Of a DNA stretch of 64,000 nucleotides, positions 23,847 through 33,345 are shown one piece after another. The notes below the pieces were generated by a model, which saw nothing but the letters and a program-made list of their open reading frames with translations, made no database searches and was not told the origin of the DNA. This stretch comes from Noviherbaspirillum soli (GTDB lineage: Bacteria; Pseudomonadota; Gammaproteobacteria; Burkholderiales; Burkholderiaceae_D). The position numbers and the translations under genes were made by a program. How positions within the stretch are numbered: the stretch's first letter is position 1; every line of letters begins with the position of its first letter. The stretch is from positions 1-64,000 of the forward strand of contig NZ_JACYOX010000012.1 in assembly GCF_015352955.1 (NCBI RefSeq). Reading direction: 5' to 3'.

Positions 23847-24729
23847 GCCAGTGGCGCAAGGCCGTCCCGGGCTGCGCGCCATGCTGGAACTGGTACGGGA
23901 TGCGGTGTCGGCCTGGAGCCGCGACTATGCGCCCAGCATGGGCGCGGCGCTGTCGTATTACACGATCTTTTCGATTGCTCCGCTGCTGCTTATCGTCATT
24001 TCCATCGCCGGCATGTTCTATGGCGAGGAAGCGGCACGCGGTGCCGTGTTCTATCAGGTCAGAGACCTGATGGGCGATGGCGCCGCAGTCGCGCTGCAAG
24101 GACTCCTGGCCAGCGCGCGCAAACCGGCCGATGGCATCGTTGCCGCTTTCATCGGCGTGGTGCTGCTCATTGTCGGCGCAAGCTCGGTGTTTGGTGAACT
24201 GCAGAGCGCACTGGACAGGATCTGGCGCGTTCCCGAGCAGGAAAAATCCGGCGGCTTATGGAAGCTGCTGCGCACTCGCTTGGTCTCCTTCGCCATGATC
24301 ATTGGCATAGGACTGCTGCTGATTGCCTCGCTGCTTGCAAGCGCCTTGCTGGCGGTGCTTGAAAAGTGGTGGGGTGCGCTGTTCGGCGCCCGTGCGCTGC
24401 TGGCCAGCGCGCTCAACATCGGCTTGAGCTATCTGATGGTCACCGTGATGTTTGCGATGATCTACAAGATCATGCCGCGCATTCGCATCGCCTGGCGTGA
24501 CGTCTGGACCGGTGCGGCGATCACATCGCTGCTCTTTACGGCCGGAAAGTATGCAATTGGCCTGTACATTGGCACCAGCGGCGTCAGCTCCACCTTCGGC
24601 GCCGCCGGCTCGCTGGTCGTGATCCTGGTATGGGTGTATTACTCGGCGCAGATTTTCCTGCTGGGCGCCGAATTTACCTGGGTATATGCCCACCGCTATG
24701 GCTCCCGCCGTTCTTCTCAAAACACCTGA
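23839..24729 (+). CDS. YihY/BrkB family inner-membrane protein
   Basis: 296 residues with about six membrane helices and the family motifs AVSAWSRDYAPSMGAALSYYTIFSIAPLLLI, GASSVFGELQSALDRIW, and FGAAGSLVVILVWVYYSAQIFLLGAEFT. The role of the family is unclear; despite older names it is not an RNase. The start is uncertain: TTG 23839 (overlapping the previous stop), GTG 23851 or ATG 23881 all work and none has a good ribosome site. Confidence 0.85.
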   Translation: MTEPVAQGRPGLRAMLELVRDAVSAWSRDYAPSMGAALSYYTIFSIAPLLLIVISIAGMFYGEEAARGAVFYQVRDLMGDGAAVALQGLLASARKPADGIVAAFIGVVLLIVGASSVFGELQSALDRIWRVPEQEKSGGLWKLLRTRLVSFAMIIGIGLLLIASLLASALLAVLEKWWGALFGARALLASALNIGLSYLMVTVMFAMIYKIMPRIRIAWRDVWTGAAITSLLFTAGKYAIGLYIGTSGVSSTFGAAGSLVVILVWVYYSAQIFLLGAEFTWVYAHRYGSRRSSQNT

Positions 24730-24790
24730 CGATATGTCCTCCGGCGCCGTTGCGCCAGTTCTCCGAACTGCCTGTGCGGGCAGTACGGGC

Positions 24791-24812
24791 ACGCCTTGCC
24801 GGCGTTTTTGCT
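24791..24812 (+). terminator. Weak candidate terminator after the YihY gene
   Basis: A short stem ACGCC/GGCGT around 24790-24803 is followed by TTTTT. The stem is only 5 bp, so confidence is low. Confidence 0.3.
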
Positions 24813-24866
24813 GGATGCTTTTAGTTTCCGTCGTTCGAACAAAAGATCTTTTGTCGGCTTGAATCG

Positions 24867-24896
24867 GGAACAGGGGATTTCTTTGCGTTACTCAAC
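24867..24896 (+). promoter_or_regulatory. Candidate ECF-sigma promoter of the export operon
   Basis: GGAAC (24867-24871), 15 bases, then GTTACTCAAC (24887-24896), about 60 bases before the tolC-like start. The same arrangement with identical spacing (GGAAC-N15-GTTGCTCAAC) lies before the 66-residue gene at 33346. GGAAC is a usual ECF -35 core. The spacing to CGTT is slightly short for well-studied ECF sigmas, so the assignment is inference from the duplicated motif and the ECF gene in this operon. Confidence 0.5.
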
Positions 24897-24956
24897 GCAC
24901 TGCTCAAGCAAAAAAATTCCTCAAAAGTCCGGTTTGCAACGTCCAGTCCTTTCCGA

Positions 24957-26558
24957 ATGCTACTAGCCGGCTCAACGATAAAAATTCATTCATTGCGTGC
25001 CTTGCGGAGCATTTCATGCCACCTTGCCGGCATTCGCCTTTGCGTCCGGCTTCTCCCCATCCTGGGGATGTTCTTCACATGCGGCTCCGCATCGGGCCAG
25101 CAGTTCAGCGGCAGGCTGCTCGATGCGGTCAGGCTGACGTTATTGCATGAGCCGCAAATAGGCGCCGCCAACCGGCAGTTGATGCTCAGCGAAGGCCAGC
25201 TCCAGGTCGCCCGCGGTGAATTTGACACAGCGCTCACTACCGGAGTCGAACTGGCGCAGGCGCGCTCGCCCTTGCTGCAGGCGCTGCAAAGCCCCGCAGC
25301 AAGCCAGGTCGAAAGCAGCACCGCCTCCTATTTGCTGGGAGCGACAAGCCGTCTGCGTTCGGGTGTGACGGTAGCGCCCAGCGTCAGGATCAATCGGGTA
25401 CGCGACAACATCCAGTCGCTGACTTCGCCGGCCACAGGCACCGTGGCGCTCAATTTCACTGTGCCCCTCCAGAAGGGCAGGGGCACCCGCTTCAATACCG
25501 CTGCGGAACGGGCAGCGGAGCAGGTGCTGGCCTCGGCAGACATGGGTCTGCGGCACACCATCGCGTCCCGGATCAGTCGCAGCGTCAATGCCTACTGGGA
25601 TTACCTGGCCGCACTGCAGGCGCTGGATATCCGCCGGCTCTCCGAAAACCGTTCCCTGCTATTGCTCGATGATGCCCGCCGACTGGCCAGGGGTGATGAA
25701 ATTCCGCAGGCCGATGTGCTCCAATACGAGGCACAAGTGGCGCGCGACCGCGGCCTGCGTATCGCCGCCGAGCAGTCGCTGGCGGAAGCGCGCGCGGCGC
25801 TGGTGCTGGCCATGGGGATCGCCGGACAGCCCGATACGCCAACGCCTGCGCCAAGTGACGACTTTCCCGAGTTGCCTGCTGCCGTCATGGAATCGCTGTC
25901 CAGGCCATGGCCCTATTCGGCACTGGCTGCGCGCTTTGACGTCAGGGCGCAGCAGCGCCGCGTTGACGCTGCCGAGATTCTTTATGAGGCAACGCGGCGT
26001 GACCCGATCTCGCAGCTCGACCTGACCTTGTCGGTTGGCTATAGCGGCCTGCGTGAAAACCGTGCCGCGCTCGCCGCCTGGCAGGCCCTGAATGCGCCGG
26101 CGTCTGGCTTGAACGCGTCGATCGGCCTGGTCTACGTGCTGCCGGTGCAAGGCAATACCCAGGCTGGCCTAGTCCGCCAGCGCGCGGCGCTTGCCGAGCA
26201 GGCGCGCCTTGAGCTTGACGGCCTGCTGCAGGCCGCGCATGCCACTGTCAGCGTGCAGCGCGCCAGCGTTTTGAGTGCGGCCCTGCAGCTGGAACAGGCG
26301 CGGCAGCAGGTGAGGCTGCAGACACAGGTGTTTGCCGACGAGCGCAAGAAATACCGCCTTGGCCTGGCCACCGTGCTGGATCTGCTCACCGCCGAGGCAA
26401 GGCTTACCGCCGACGAGCTTGGCGTGATCGATGCCCGCCGCCGTCTTGCCCAGGCACTGGCCAGCTACCGTTTCGAGACCGCCACGTTGCTGGGCGCTGA
26501 CGGCGACGAGCAGCGCGTCACCATGGAATCATTGACGACCCTTCCGGAGCTGCCATGA
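24957..26558 (+). CDS. TolC-family outer-membrane export channel
   Basis: 533-residue outer-membrane efflux protein. After an N-terminal hydrophobic signal (about residues 25-47, ending near GSASGQQ), two long alpha-helical repeats rich in Ala, Gln, Arg and Leu follow, as in TolC, with a typical C-terminal YRLGLATVLDLLTAEARLTADELG block. It gives the type I exporter below its outer-membrane exit. Its stop overlaps the HlyD-type start by 4 bases. The start at 24957 is uncertain: no ribosome site is visible and the N-terminal stretch before the signal is long. Confidence 0.85.
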   Translation: MLLAGSTIKIHSLRALRSISCHLAGIRLCVRLLPILGMFFTCGSASGQQFSGRLLDAVRLTLLHEPQIGAANRQLMLSEGQLQVARGEFDTALTTGVELAQARSPLLQALQSPAASQVESSTASYLLGATSRLRSGVTVAPSVRINRVRDNIQSLTSPATGTVALNFTVPLQKGRGTRFNTAAERAAEQVLASADMGLRHTIASRISRSVNAYWDYLAALQALDIRRLSENRSLLLLDDARRLARGDEIPQADVLQYEAQVARDRGLRIAAEQSLAEARAALVLAMGIAGQPDTPTPAPSDDFPELPAAVMESLSRPWPYSALAARFDVRAQQRRVDAAEILYEATRRDPISQLDLTLSVGYSGLRENRAALAAWQALNAPASGLNASIGLVYVLPVQGNTQAGLVRQRAALAEQARLELDGLLQAAHATVSVQRASVLSAALQLEQARQQVRLQTQVFADERKKYRLGLATVLDLLTAEARLTADELGVIDARRRLAQALASYRFETATLLGADGDEQRVTMESLTTLPELP

Positions 26559-27811
26559 AGCAGGAGATGTTTCGCAAGTCGGCGCTGGACAGCCTCGCCA
26601 CGCCTGACCGGCTTGATGAAGCCATGCGGATTACCCGTCCGCGCGCCTGGATTGCCCTGGCAGCCATTCTGTTGATTCTTCTTTCCAGCCTGGTATGGAG
26701 CATTTTCGGCACGCTGCCCGCCAGCGTAGAGGGGCAGGGCATCATCATTCGCGAGGGCGGCACCTTCAACGTCGTCTCCTTCGGTACGGGCGTGCTAACG
26801 GAAATGGCCGATCTCGATCTCGGCGACCCGGTCCGCCCAGGGCAGGTGCTGGGTCGGATTGCCCAGCCTGAAATGGAGCAGCAGGTCGCGGCGCAACGCA
26901 AGGTGGTGCGGCAACTGACTGACGAGCAAAATGACCTGATCAGCCGCACCGATGCCTTGCGGCCGGTACAGGAAAAGGCCGTAAAACTTCAGCAGGCAGT
27001 GCTGCTCCACACCATCGCAACCCGGCAGGAGCAACTGCAATCTCTCCGTACCATGCTTGACGGGCAGCGGGAATTGCTGGGCGATGGCCTGATCACCCGC
27101 CAGCGCTACGAGCAGACCCGGCAGCAGGCGCTCGGTGCGGAAAGCGATATCGACAATGCCCGTACCATGCTGCAGAAGCTTTCCGTCGAGCAGATCGAGG
27201 TTGCCGCAGCGCGCGAGAACCGTTTGCGCGAGGTGGGCAACCGCCTGTTGCAGGCACAGAGCCGGCTCGAGGACCTGCTTTTGCAGCATGATCTCGCGTC
27301 CCGCATCGTCAGTCCGCATGAAGGCATCGTGGTCGAAACGATGGCGATGCAGGGTGACGTCGTCAAGAACGGCCAGCCCATCGTCAGTGTTGAAATCAAT
27401 GAAGGCTTGCTGGAAGCCGTGGTCTACCTGCCGCCCAATTCCAATGCCAAGCTGCTCAAGGCAGGCATGCCCGCCCAGATTTCACCGGCAACCGCCAAGA
27501 AGGAACGGTTCGGCTACCTGGTCGGCACCGTGACGGCGGTGGCGCAATACCCGGCGACCGAGCTGGGCATGCTGTCGCTGTTCAACAATGCCACGCTGGT
27601 GCGCGAGCTGACGCGCAACGGGCCGCCCATTTCTGTTCAGGTTCAGTTGACCAAAGATGCCGGCACCCGCAGCGGCTATCGCTGGTCGTCCAACGCCGGA
27701 GCCAAGGTCGAACTGTCCAGCGGGACCCTGGCAACGGGCACCTTCGTCGTGGAAAAAAAGCGCCCGATCAGCCTGCTTATCCCTTTGTTGCGCGAACTGA
27801 CCGGGACCTGA
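26555..27811 (+). CDS. HlyD-type adaptor of an NHLP-type export system
   Basis: 418-residue membrane-fusion protein. A cytoplasmic N-terminus (MKQEMFRKSALDSLATPDRLDEAMRITRPRAW) leads into one membrane helix (about 29-51), then a barrel-sandwich half (VEGQGIIIREGGTFNVVS), a long periplasmic coiled coil (about 105-245) and the second lipoyl half (ASRIVSPHEGIVVETMAMQGDVVKNGQPIVSVE). The short N-terminal FRKSALDSLATPDRLD is typical of the NHLM HlyD subfamily (TIGR03794 as I recall it). It bridges the ABC transporters to the TolC-type channel. Confidence 0.88.
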   Translation: MKQEMFRKSALDSLATPDRLDEAMRITRPRAWIALAAILLILLSSLVWSIFGTLPASVEGQGIIIREGGTFNVVSFGTGVLTEMADLDLGDPVRPGQVLGRIAQPEMEQQVAAQRKVVRQLTDEQNDLISRTDALRPVQEKAVKLQQAVLLHTIATRQEQLQSLRTMLDGQRELLGDGLITRQRYEQTRQQALGAESDIDNARTMLQKLSVEQIEVAAARENRLREVGNRLLQAQSRLEDLLLQHDLASRIVSPHEGIVVETMAMQGDVVKNGQPIVSVEINEGLLEAVVYLPPNSNAKLLKAGMPAQISPATAKKERFGYLVGTVTAVAQYPATELGMLSLFNNATLVRELTRNGPPISVQVQLTKDAGTRSGYRWSSNAGAKVELSSGTLATGTFVVEKKRPISLLIPLLRELTGT

Positions 27812-27813
27812 CC

Positions 27814-30021
27814 ATGGGCAAGTGGAACACGTTGTTGCGCCACATTAACGGCTGCAGGATAAAGACACCGACGGTGCTGCAGATGGAAGCGGTGGAATGT
27901 GGCGCGGCTGCCCTGGGCATCGTGCTGCAGCATTATGGCCGCTACGTGTCGCTGGAAGAGTTGCGCATCGCCTGTGGCGTGTCGCGCGATGGCAGCAAGG
28001 CCAGCAGCGTGGTGCGTGCCGCACGCGCGCACGGGCTCAAGGCCCAGGGTATGCGGCTTGACATCGACGCCCTGTATGGTCATGCCTGCCCGATGATCCT
28101 GTTCTGGAACTTCAACCACTTCCTTGTCCTGGAAGGACTGAATGACAAGAAGGCGTGGATCAATGATCCGGCGACTGGCCCGCGCACCGTTGCCATGGAT
28201 GAATTCAATCGATCCTATACCGGCATCGCGCTGCTGTTTGAGCCCGAGTCCCATTTCGAACGTTCACCTGATCCCAACGGGATCGTCGGCGCACTGAGCC
28301 GTCGGCTGCGCAATGTGCGGGGTGCTGCGGCCTATGTCCTGCTTGCCGGTCTGGGTATGGTCATTCCCGGCCTTGCCATCCCCGTGTTTTCGCAGGTCTT
28401 TGTCGATAGCTATCTGATAGGCCGGCTGCAGGGTTGGGTCAAGCCCCTGTTGCTGGGCATGGCGCTGACCGCCGTGCTCAGGGCCTTGCTGACCTGGCTT
28501 CAGCTGTCCTATCTGCTCAGGCTTGAAACCCGCCTCTCTCTTACGGCGTCGGCCAATTACTTCTGGCATCTGTTGCGACTTCCTATCGACTTCTTCAGCC
28601 AGCGGCACGCCGCCAGCATTGGCCAGAGGGTAAGCATCAACGACGGTATCGCGCGCCTGGTTGCCGGGGAGCTTGCGGTCAACGTGGTGAGCCTGGTGAC
28701 GCTGGTCTTCTATCTGGCCATCATGCTCTCCTATGATGTGCTGCTGACAGTAATCGGCGTATCGCTCACCATGCTCAATGTGCTGCTGCTGGCCGTGGTC
28801 TCACGCAAGCGACGCGACCGCACCATGCGCTTGCAGCAGCAGCGAGGCAAGCTTGGCGCCACGCTGGTTGGCGGCATCCAGACCATTGAAACCATCAAGG
28901 CGGGCGGCGGCGAAGCCGATTTCTTCAGCCGCTGGTCGGGCCTCAAGGCGGGCGTCAACAATACCGAGCAGGACCTGCTGTTCTACACCCGGCTGCTTGG
29001 CACCCTGCCTTTGCTGGTATCGGCAGCCATCACCGCCTCTATTCTGGGCCTGGGCGGTTTGCGTGTCATGTCGGGCGAGATCACGATCGGGATGCTGATC
29101 GCATTTCAGAGCCTGATGGTCTCCTTTTCCAGTCCGGTCAACAATCTCATGGGCCTGGCCGGCAGATTGCAGGAAGCCGACGCCGACCTCAAGCGCCTGG
29201 ATGACACGCTGCGTTATCAGGTTGATCCACGATTCATGGCCTCCGATGCGCCGGCAAACCCATCGGAGCAGGATGCGCCGGGGCTTGAGGAAAAACTTCA
29301 GGGCGCCCTGGAGCTGCGTCATGTCAGCTTCGGCTACAGCAGGCTGGAACCGCCCTTGCTGGAAGACTTCAGCCTGAGTCTTGCGCCGGGGCAGCGCGTT
29401 GCGCTGGTCGGCGCATCGGGAAGCGGCAAGAGCACGGTGGCGAAACTGGTAATGGGACTGCATCAGCCGTGGTCGGGTGAAATCCTGTTTGACGGGCGTC
29501 GCCGCGCCGACATCAGCCCACGCGTCCTCAGCGCCAGCCTGGCCGGCGTGGATCAGGATATCCATCTGTTCTCGGGGCGCGTTCGCGACAACTTCACGCT
29601 ATGGGACAGCAGCGTGGCAGAGCCGGACGTCGTGCGCGCCGGGCAAGATGCAGCAATCCATGACACCATCGCCAGCCGCGCTGGCGGCTACGATACACAG
29701 GTCACCGAGGGCGCCAGCAATTTTTCCGGAGGCCAGCGGCAGCGTCTTGAAATCGGTCGCGCGCTCACGGGCAATCCGCGCATCCTGGTGCTGGACGAAG
29801 CCACTGCGGCTCTCGACACGGCCACCGAGAAGGAAATCGACGACAGCCTGCGCCGTCGAGGCTGCACTTGCCTGATCGTTGCGCACCGCCTCTCCACGAT
29901 ACGCGACTGTGATGAAATCATCGTGATGGACCATGGCCGTATTGTCGAGCGAGGCACCCATGACACGCTGCTGCGTCGCGCAGGCGCCTACTCAGCACTG
30001 GTTGGCGAGATCGCAGCATGA
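27814..30021 (+). CDS. C39-peptidase/ABC exporter (NHLP bacteriocin type, ABC1)
   Basis: 735-residue bacteriocin-type exporter that should cut a leader peptide and export the mature peptide. The N-terminal C39 cysteine protease has QMEAVECGAAAL with Cys29, His102 (NFNHFLVLEG) and Asp118 (INDPATGPR), so the triad is complete. A six-helix membrane domain spans about 165-420. The ATPase has Walker A GASGSGKST, signature FSGGQRQR, Walker B ILVLDEATAALD and H-loop VAHRLST. Start MGKWNTLLRHINGCRIKTPTVLQMEAVECG. It is 2 bases after the HlyD stop and overlaps the next ABC gene. Confidence 0.94.
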   Translation: MGKWNTLLRHINGCRIKTPTVLQMEAVECGAAALGIVLQHYGRYVSLEELRIACGVSRDGSKASSVVRAARAHGLKAQGMRLDIDALYGHACPMILFWNFNHFLVLEGLNDKKAWINDPATGPRTVAMDEFNRSYTGIALLFEPESHFERSPDPNGIVGALSRRLRNVRGAAAYVLLAGLGMVIPGLAIPVFSQVFVDSYLIGRLQGWVKPLLLGMALTAVLRALLTWLQLSYLLRLETRLSLTASANYFWHLLRLPIDFFSQRHAASIGQRVSINDGIARLVAGELAVNVVSLVTLVFYLAIMLSYDVLLTVIGVSLTMLNVLLLAVVSRKRRDRTMRLQQQRGKLGATLVGGIQTIETIKAGGGEADFFSRWSGLKAGVNNTEQDLLFYTRLLGTLPLLVSAAITASILGLGGLRVMSGEITIGMLIAFQSLMVSFSSPVNNLMGLAGRLQEADADLKRLDDTLRYQVDPRFMASDAPANPSEQDAPGLEEKLQGALELRHVSFGYSRLEPPLLEDFSLSLAPGQRVALVGASGSGKSTVAKLVMGLHQPWSGEILFDGRRRADISPRVLSASLAGVDQDIHLFSGRVRDNFTLWDSSVAEPDVVRAGQDAAIHDTIASRAGGYDTQVTEGASNFSGGQRQRLEIGRALTGNPRILVLDEATAALDTATEKEIDDSLRRRGCTCLIVAHRLSTIRDCDEIIVMDHGRIVERGTHDTLLRRAGAYSALVGEIAA

Positions 30022-32681
30022 TGGCCACGGACAGCGCCGATATGGCGGCACACTTGGTGCAGTTGCTTGCGCCCCATGGGCAAAGGCAGTTTCCGCTTGC
30101 CCTGGAACCGGTCGTTCTGGGTGTCAGCGACACGGTGTGGCTGGTGGAGCAGGGCGGAGTCGACCTGTTTCATGTGGCAATCGCCGGCAGCGTGCCGGCT
30201 GGAGTGCGACGTCATGTATGTCGTATCAAGCCGGGCGAAGTCATCCTCGACAGGCCTGGATCGCCCGATTCTGCATTGATGGCAGTCGCCCTGTCGCGCA
30301 CCTCATGGATTCGACTGGAAAACGCCGGCGAAGGCGTGGCAGGCGACCAGGTTGCCGAGCAGGCCCTGCAACAACTGAAAGAGAACTGGCATCGCACGCT
30401 GTTGCGTGCAATACCCGGCTTGCCTGCGGAAGCGGTTCAGGCAAAGGCCAATCATGTTGCGCTGTTGAACGTGCTGGACGATCAAGCCGGCCAAGCGCAG
30501 ATGCGGGAGCATGCACAGCTCCAGCAGGGTGCGCTGGCCGAACTGCAGCAGATGCAGCATGCGCTGTCCGAGGTGGCTCAGGTCCTGTCGACTTCGGAAA
30601 CCGCGCTGCCTGCAGCGATTGGCAATCCGCTGCAGGCAGCTTGCACGCTGGTGCTGCGCGCCTCGGGTATCGCACTTCCTGGTTTGAAGGCCATCGCGTT
30701 GACGGCATCGGGCAGCGAGCCCTGGCTGGAAAGCTTTTGCCGTGAACATCAGTTGATACAGCGCCGGGTCAAACTGAAGGGTCCGTTCTGGTGGCGCCAG
30801 GATCACGGTGCGCTGCTGGCCTTTCATGAGGGATATAAAAGACCGGTTGCATTGATTCCGAATGCCAGCGGCTATGTGTTGAGCGACCCGGAAACCGGAA
30901 CGACGTGCCGTGTGGATGCTGACATCGCCAACAGCCTGACGACCCATGCAGTCCAGTTCTTTCCCTGCCTGCCCGGTGCGGCGCTTCGTTTCAAGGACCT
31001 GGTGTGGTTTGGCCTGACCGGCAGCCGCCGTGACCGCCTGAGACTGATCGTTTTCGGAATGGCGGGCGGGGCCGCTGGCATGATCTCCCCCATCGCCATG
31101 CAGGTGCTGACCGATTCCGTGCTGCCCTCTGCCGACCGCGACGAGCTTGGGCAATTGATTGCGCTGCTATTCATGACCGGCATCTGCATGACGGCGTTTA
31201 CCTTCTGCCGCGTGCTGGCAACGATGCGCATCCGCACACGTCTCGGCAACAGCGTTCAATGCGGGGTTATACATCGGCTGCTGGGGCTGCCGGCCGCTTT
31301 CTTCCGCGATCATGAGGCGGGCGATCTGGCGCAGCGGGCCATGGGGATCGATGCAGCACTGCAAACTATCAGCAATACCGTGGAAAGCGCCATTTTTGGC
31401 TGGCTGTTCGGCTTATTCAGTCTGCTGTATCTGTTTTTCCTGGACCTGCGCCTTGCTGTCATGGCCATCCTGCTGGTGGGCGTGCAATTGGCCTGGACGT
31501 TGGTGATGAACTATCGGGCATTGCTGGTCGAGCGCCAGAGCGCCGCTTTGTCCGGGCGTATCGCCAGCCAGGTTTTCCAGCTGCTCACAGGCATCGCAAA
31601 ACTGCGCGCCCATGGCGCGGAGCGGCGAGCGTTTTCAATCTGGGCCGGGCTTTTCGCGCAGCAGAAGGCGTTGGATATGCGCATCCATCGGATCGGCAAC
31701 GCCAGCGCCACCTTCGATGCCGGCTTTGGGCTCTTGTGCAGCATTCTGCTGTTCGGTGCTGTCGCATTCTTGTTGCCCGACATGCGTGCGGGTGAATTCC
31801 TGTCCTTCAGCGCCGCTTTTGCGCAGTTCCTGGGAGCAACCATGGCGTTGGGCAGCGCCTTGACCAGCAGCCTCGGCGTGATACCGCTGTACGAGAGGGC
31901 GCGGCCAATACTGCAGGCCATTCCCGAGGCCGTCGCAAGCGCGCATTTGCCCGGCAGACTCAACGGCGCAATCGATATCAGTGGACTGTCGTTTGGCTAT
32001 GGGGCGGATGGGTCCGACGTGCTCAGCGATATCAACATCGCCATCCGCCCCGGGGAATTCATCGCCCTGGTTGGCGCATCGGGCTGTGGCAAGTCGACTT
32101 TGCTGCGCCTGTTGCTCGGTTTCGAAACGCCGCGCTCCGGAGCGATTTACTACGACGGCCAGGACCTGTCCGGGCTGGACAAGGTGGCAATACGGCGGCA
32201 GATCGGCACCGTGCTCCAGAGCGGGAAGCTGATAGCGGGCGATATGTTCACCAATATTGTCGGCACCGCGCCCCTGACCATGGAGGACGCATGGGAAGCC
32301 GCCCGGATGGCCGGACTGGACGAAGATATCAAGGTCATGCCTATGGGCATGCATACGATGATCAATGACGGCGCAACCACAATTTCCGGAGGGCAAAGGC
32401 AACGCATGATGATCGCGCGTGCCATTGTCAGCAAACCAGCCATTCTTTTACTGGATGAGGCAACCAGCGCTCTCGATAACCGCACACAGGCCACTGTGAC
32501 AAGCAGTATCGCCAGCTTGAAAGCCACCAGGGTCGTCGTTGCCCACCGTCTTTCAACGATTGCCGGGGCCGACCGCATTTTCTTTATCGAACGAGGACGC
32601 ATTGTGGAGAGCGGGACTTACCAGGAATTAATGGCACTAAACGGTCGTTTTAAAACACTGGCTGAAAGGCAACTCATATGA
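30018..32681 (+). CDS. Second ABC permease/ATPase of the NHLP-type exporter (ABC2)
   Basis: 887-residue partner ABC protein. A long N-terminal region without protease motifs (about residues 1-340; NHLM ABC2 proteins carry a degenerate cyclic-nucleotide-like and C39-like part) is followed by about six membrane helices (345-630). The ATPase has Walker A GASGCGKST, signature ISGGQRQR, Walker B ILLLDEATSALD and VAHRLST. It probably forms a heterodimer with ABC1 and is diagnostic of NHLP loci (TIGR03797 as I recall). ATG 30018 overlaps the ABC1 stop, and its own stop overlaps the sigma-factor start. Confidence 0.9.
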   Translation: MMATDSADMAAHLVQLLAPHGQRQFPLALEPVVLGVSDTVWLVEQGGVDLFHVAIAGSVPAGVRRHVCRIKPGEVILDRPGSPDSALMAVALSRTSWIRLENAGEGVAGDQVAEQALQQLKENWHRTLLRAIPGLPAEAVQAKANHVALLNVLDDQAGQAQMREHAQLQQGALAELQQMQHALSEVAQVLSTSETALPAAIGNPLQAACTLVLRASGIALPGLKAIALTASGSEPWLESFCREHQLIQRRVKLKGPFWWRQDHGALLAFHEGYKRPVALIPNASGYVLSDPETGTTCRVDADIANSLTTHAVQFFPCLPGAALRFKDLVWFGLTGSRRDRLRLIVFGMAGGAAGMISPIAMQVLTDSVLPSADRDELGQLIALLFMTGICMTAFTFCRVLATMRIRTRLGNSVQCGVIHRLLGLPAAFFRDHEAGDLAQRAMGIDAALQTISNTVESAIFGWLFGLFSLLYLFFLDLRLAVMAILLVGVQLAWTLVMNYRALLVERQSAALSGRIASQVFQLLTGIAKLRAHGAERRAFSIWAGLFAQQKALDMRIHRIGNASATFDAGFGLLCSILLFGAVAFLLPDMRAGEFLSFSAAFAQFLGATMALGSALTSSLGVIPLYERARPILQAIPEAVASAHLPGRLNGAIDISGLSFGYGADGSDVLSDINIAIRPGEFIALVGASGCGKSTLLRLLLGFETPRSGAIYYDGQDLSGLDKVAIRRQIGTVLQSGKLIAGDMFTNIVGTAPLTMEDAWEAARMAGLDEDIKVMPMGMHTMINDGATTISGGQRQRMMIARAIVSKPAILLLDEATSALDNRTQATVTSSIASLKATRVVVAHRLSTIAGADRIFFIERGRIVESGTYQELMALNGRFKTLAERQLI

Positions 32682-33247
32682 GCAAGCTGCTGCTGGCTGA
32701 GGGCGATAAATGGGTCGAACAGGCCCGGAACGGCAACCAGGACGCATTCAACAAGCTGATGGAAGCCTATTACAGCAGGGTATGGCGGTTCCTCCTCAAA
32801 TGGGTGAAGAACCGCGACGATGCCGAGGAACTGACGCAGGAAACCTTTCTGGCGGCATGGCGCGCGCTGCCTGGCTACCGGGCCGGATCGCAGTTTTCCA
32901 CCTGGCTGCTGGGCATTGCGCTCAACCTGGCACGCAACCATCACAACCGGGTGGTCAAAAAGCGCCTGAACGATGTGGAACTGGACGAGTCGCTTTACCT
33001 GGAACGGCCGGGTGGGCATGATATCGAACCGGAATCGCAATACCAGCGCAAGCAGGCGATGATCGCGCTGCAGCAATCCATAGACCGATTGCCCGAGGAC
33101 ATGCGGGAGGTCATGGTCATGGTCAAGCTGGAGGGCATGCTGCTTGAAGATGTCGCCAGCATGCTGGGCATTCCTTCCGGAACGGTGAAAAGCCGGCTGT
33201 CGCGCGCCAAGACCAAGTTGATGGAAGATATGGGACGTCATCTCTAG
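32678..33247 (+). CDS. ECF-family RNA polymerase sigma factor
   Basis: 189 residues. Region 2 is clear: DAFNKLMEAYYSRVWRFLLKWV, DAEELTQETFLAAWRALPGYR and FSTWLLGIALNLARNHHNR. Region 4 has LPEDMREVMVMVKLEGMLLEDVASMLGIPSGTVKSRLSRAKTKL. It is translationally coupled to the exporter (ATGA overlap with ABC2), so its amount should follow that of the transporter. No membrane or zinc anti-sigma factor is encoded beside it; the only downstream gene in the unit is the 66-residue one. Confidence 0.92.
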   Translation: MSKLLLAEGDKWVEQARNGNQDAFNKLMEAYYSRVWRFLLKWVKNRDDAEELTQETFLAAWRALPGYRAGSQFSTWLLGIALNLARNHHNRVVKKRLNDVELDESLYLERPGGHDIEPESQYQRKQAMIALQQSIDRLPEDMREVMVMVKLEGMLLEDVASMLGIPSGTVKSRLSRAKTKLMEDMGRHL

Positions 33248-33269
33248 TCAGGAGGCGGCGGCCGCAGTC

Positions 33270-33299
33270 GGAACGAAACGCCGACCGCAGTTGCTCAAC
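33270..33299 (+). promoter_or_regulatory. Candidate ECF-sigma promoter of the 66-residue gene
   Basis: GGAAC (33270-33274), 15 bases, then GTTGCTCAAC (33290-33299), 46 bases before ATG 33346. It matches the motif before the tolC-like gene in sequence and spacing. Confidence 0.5.
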
Positions 33300-33345
33300 C
33301 TGTCGAACGCACCCGTTCTCATCGACTCTTACCAAGGACATCAAC

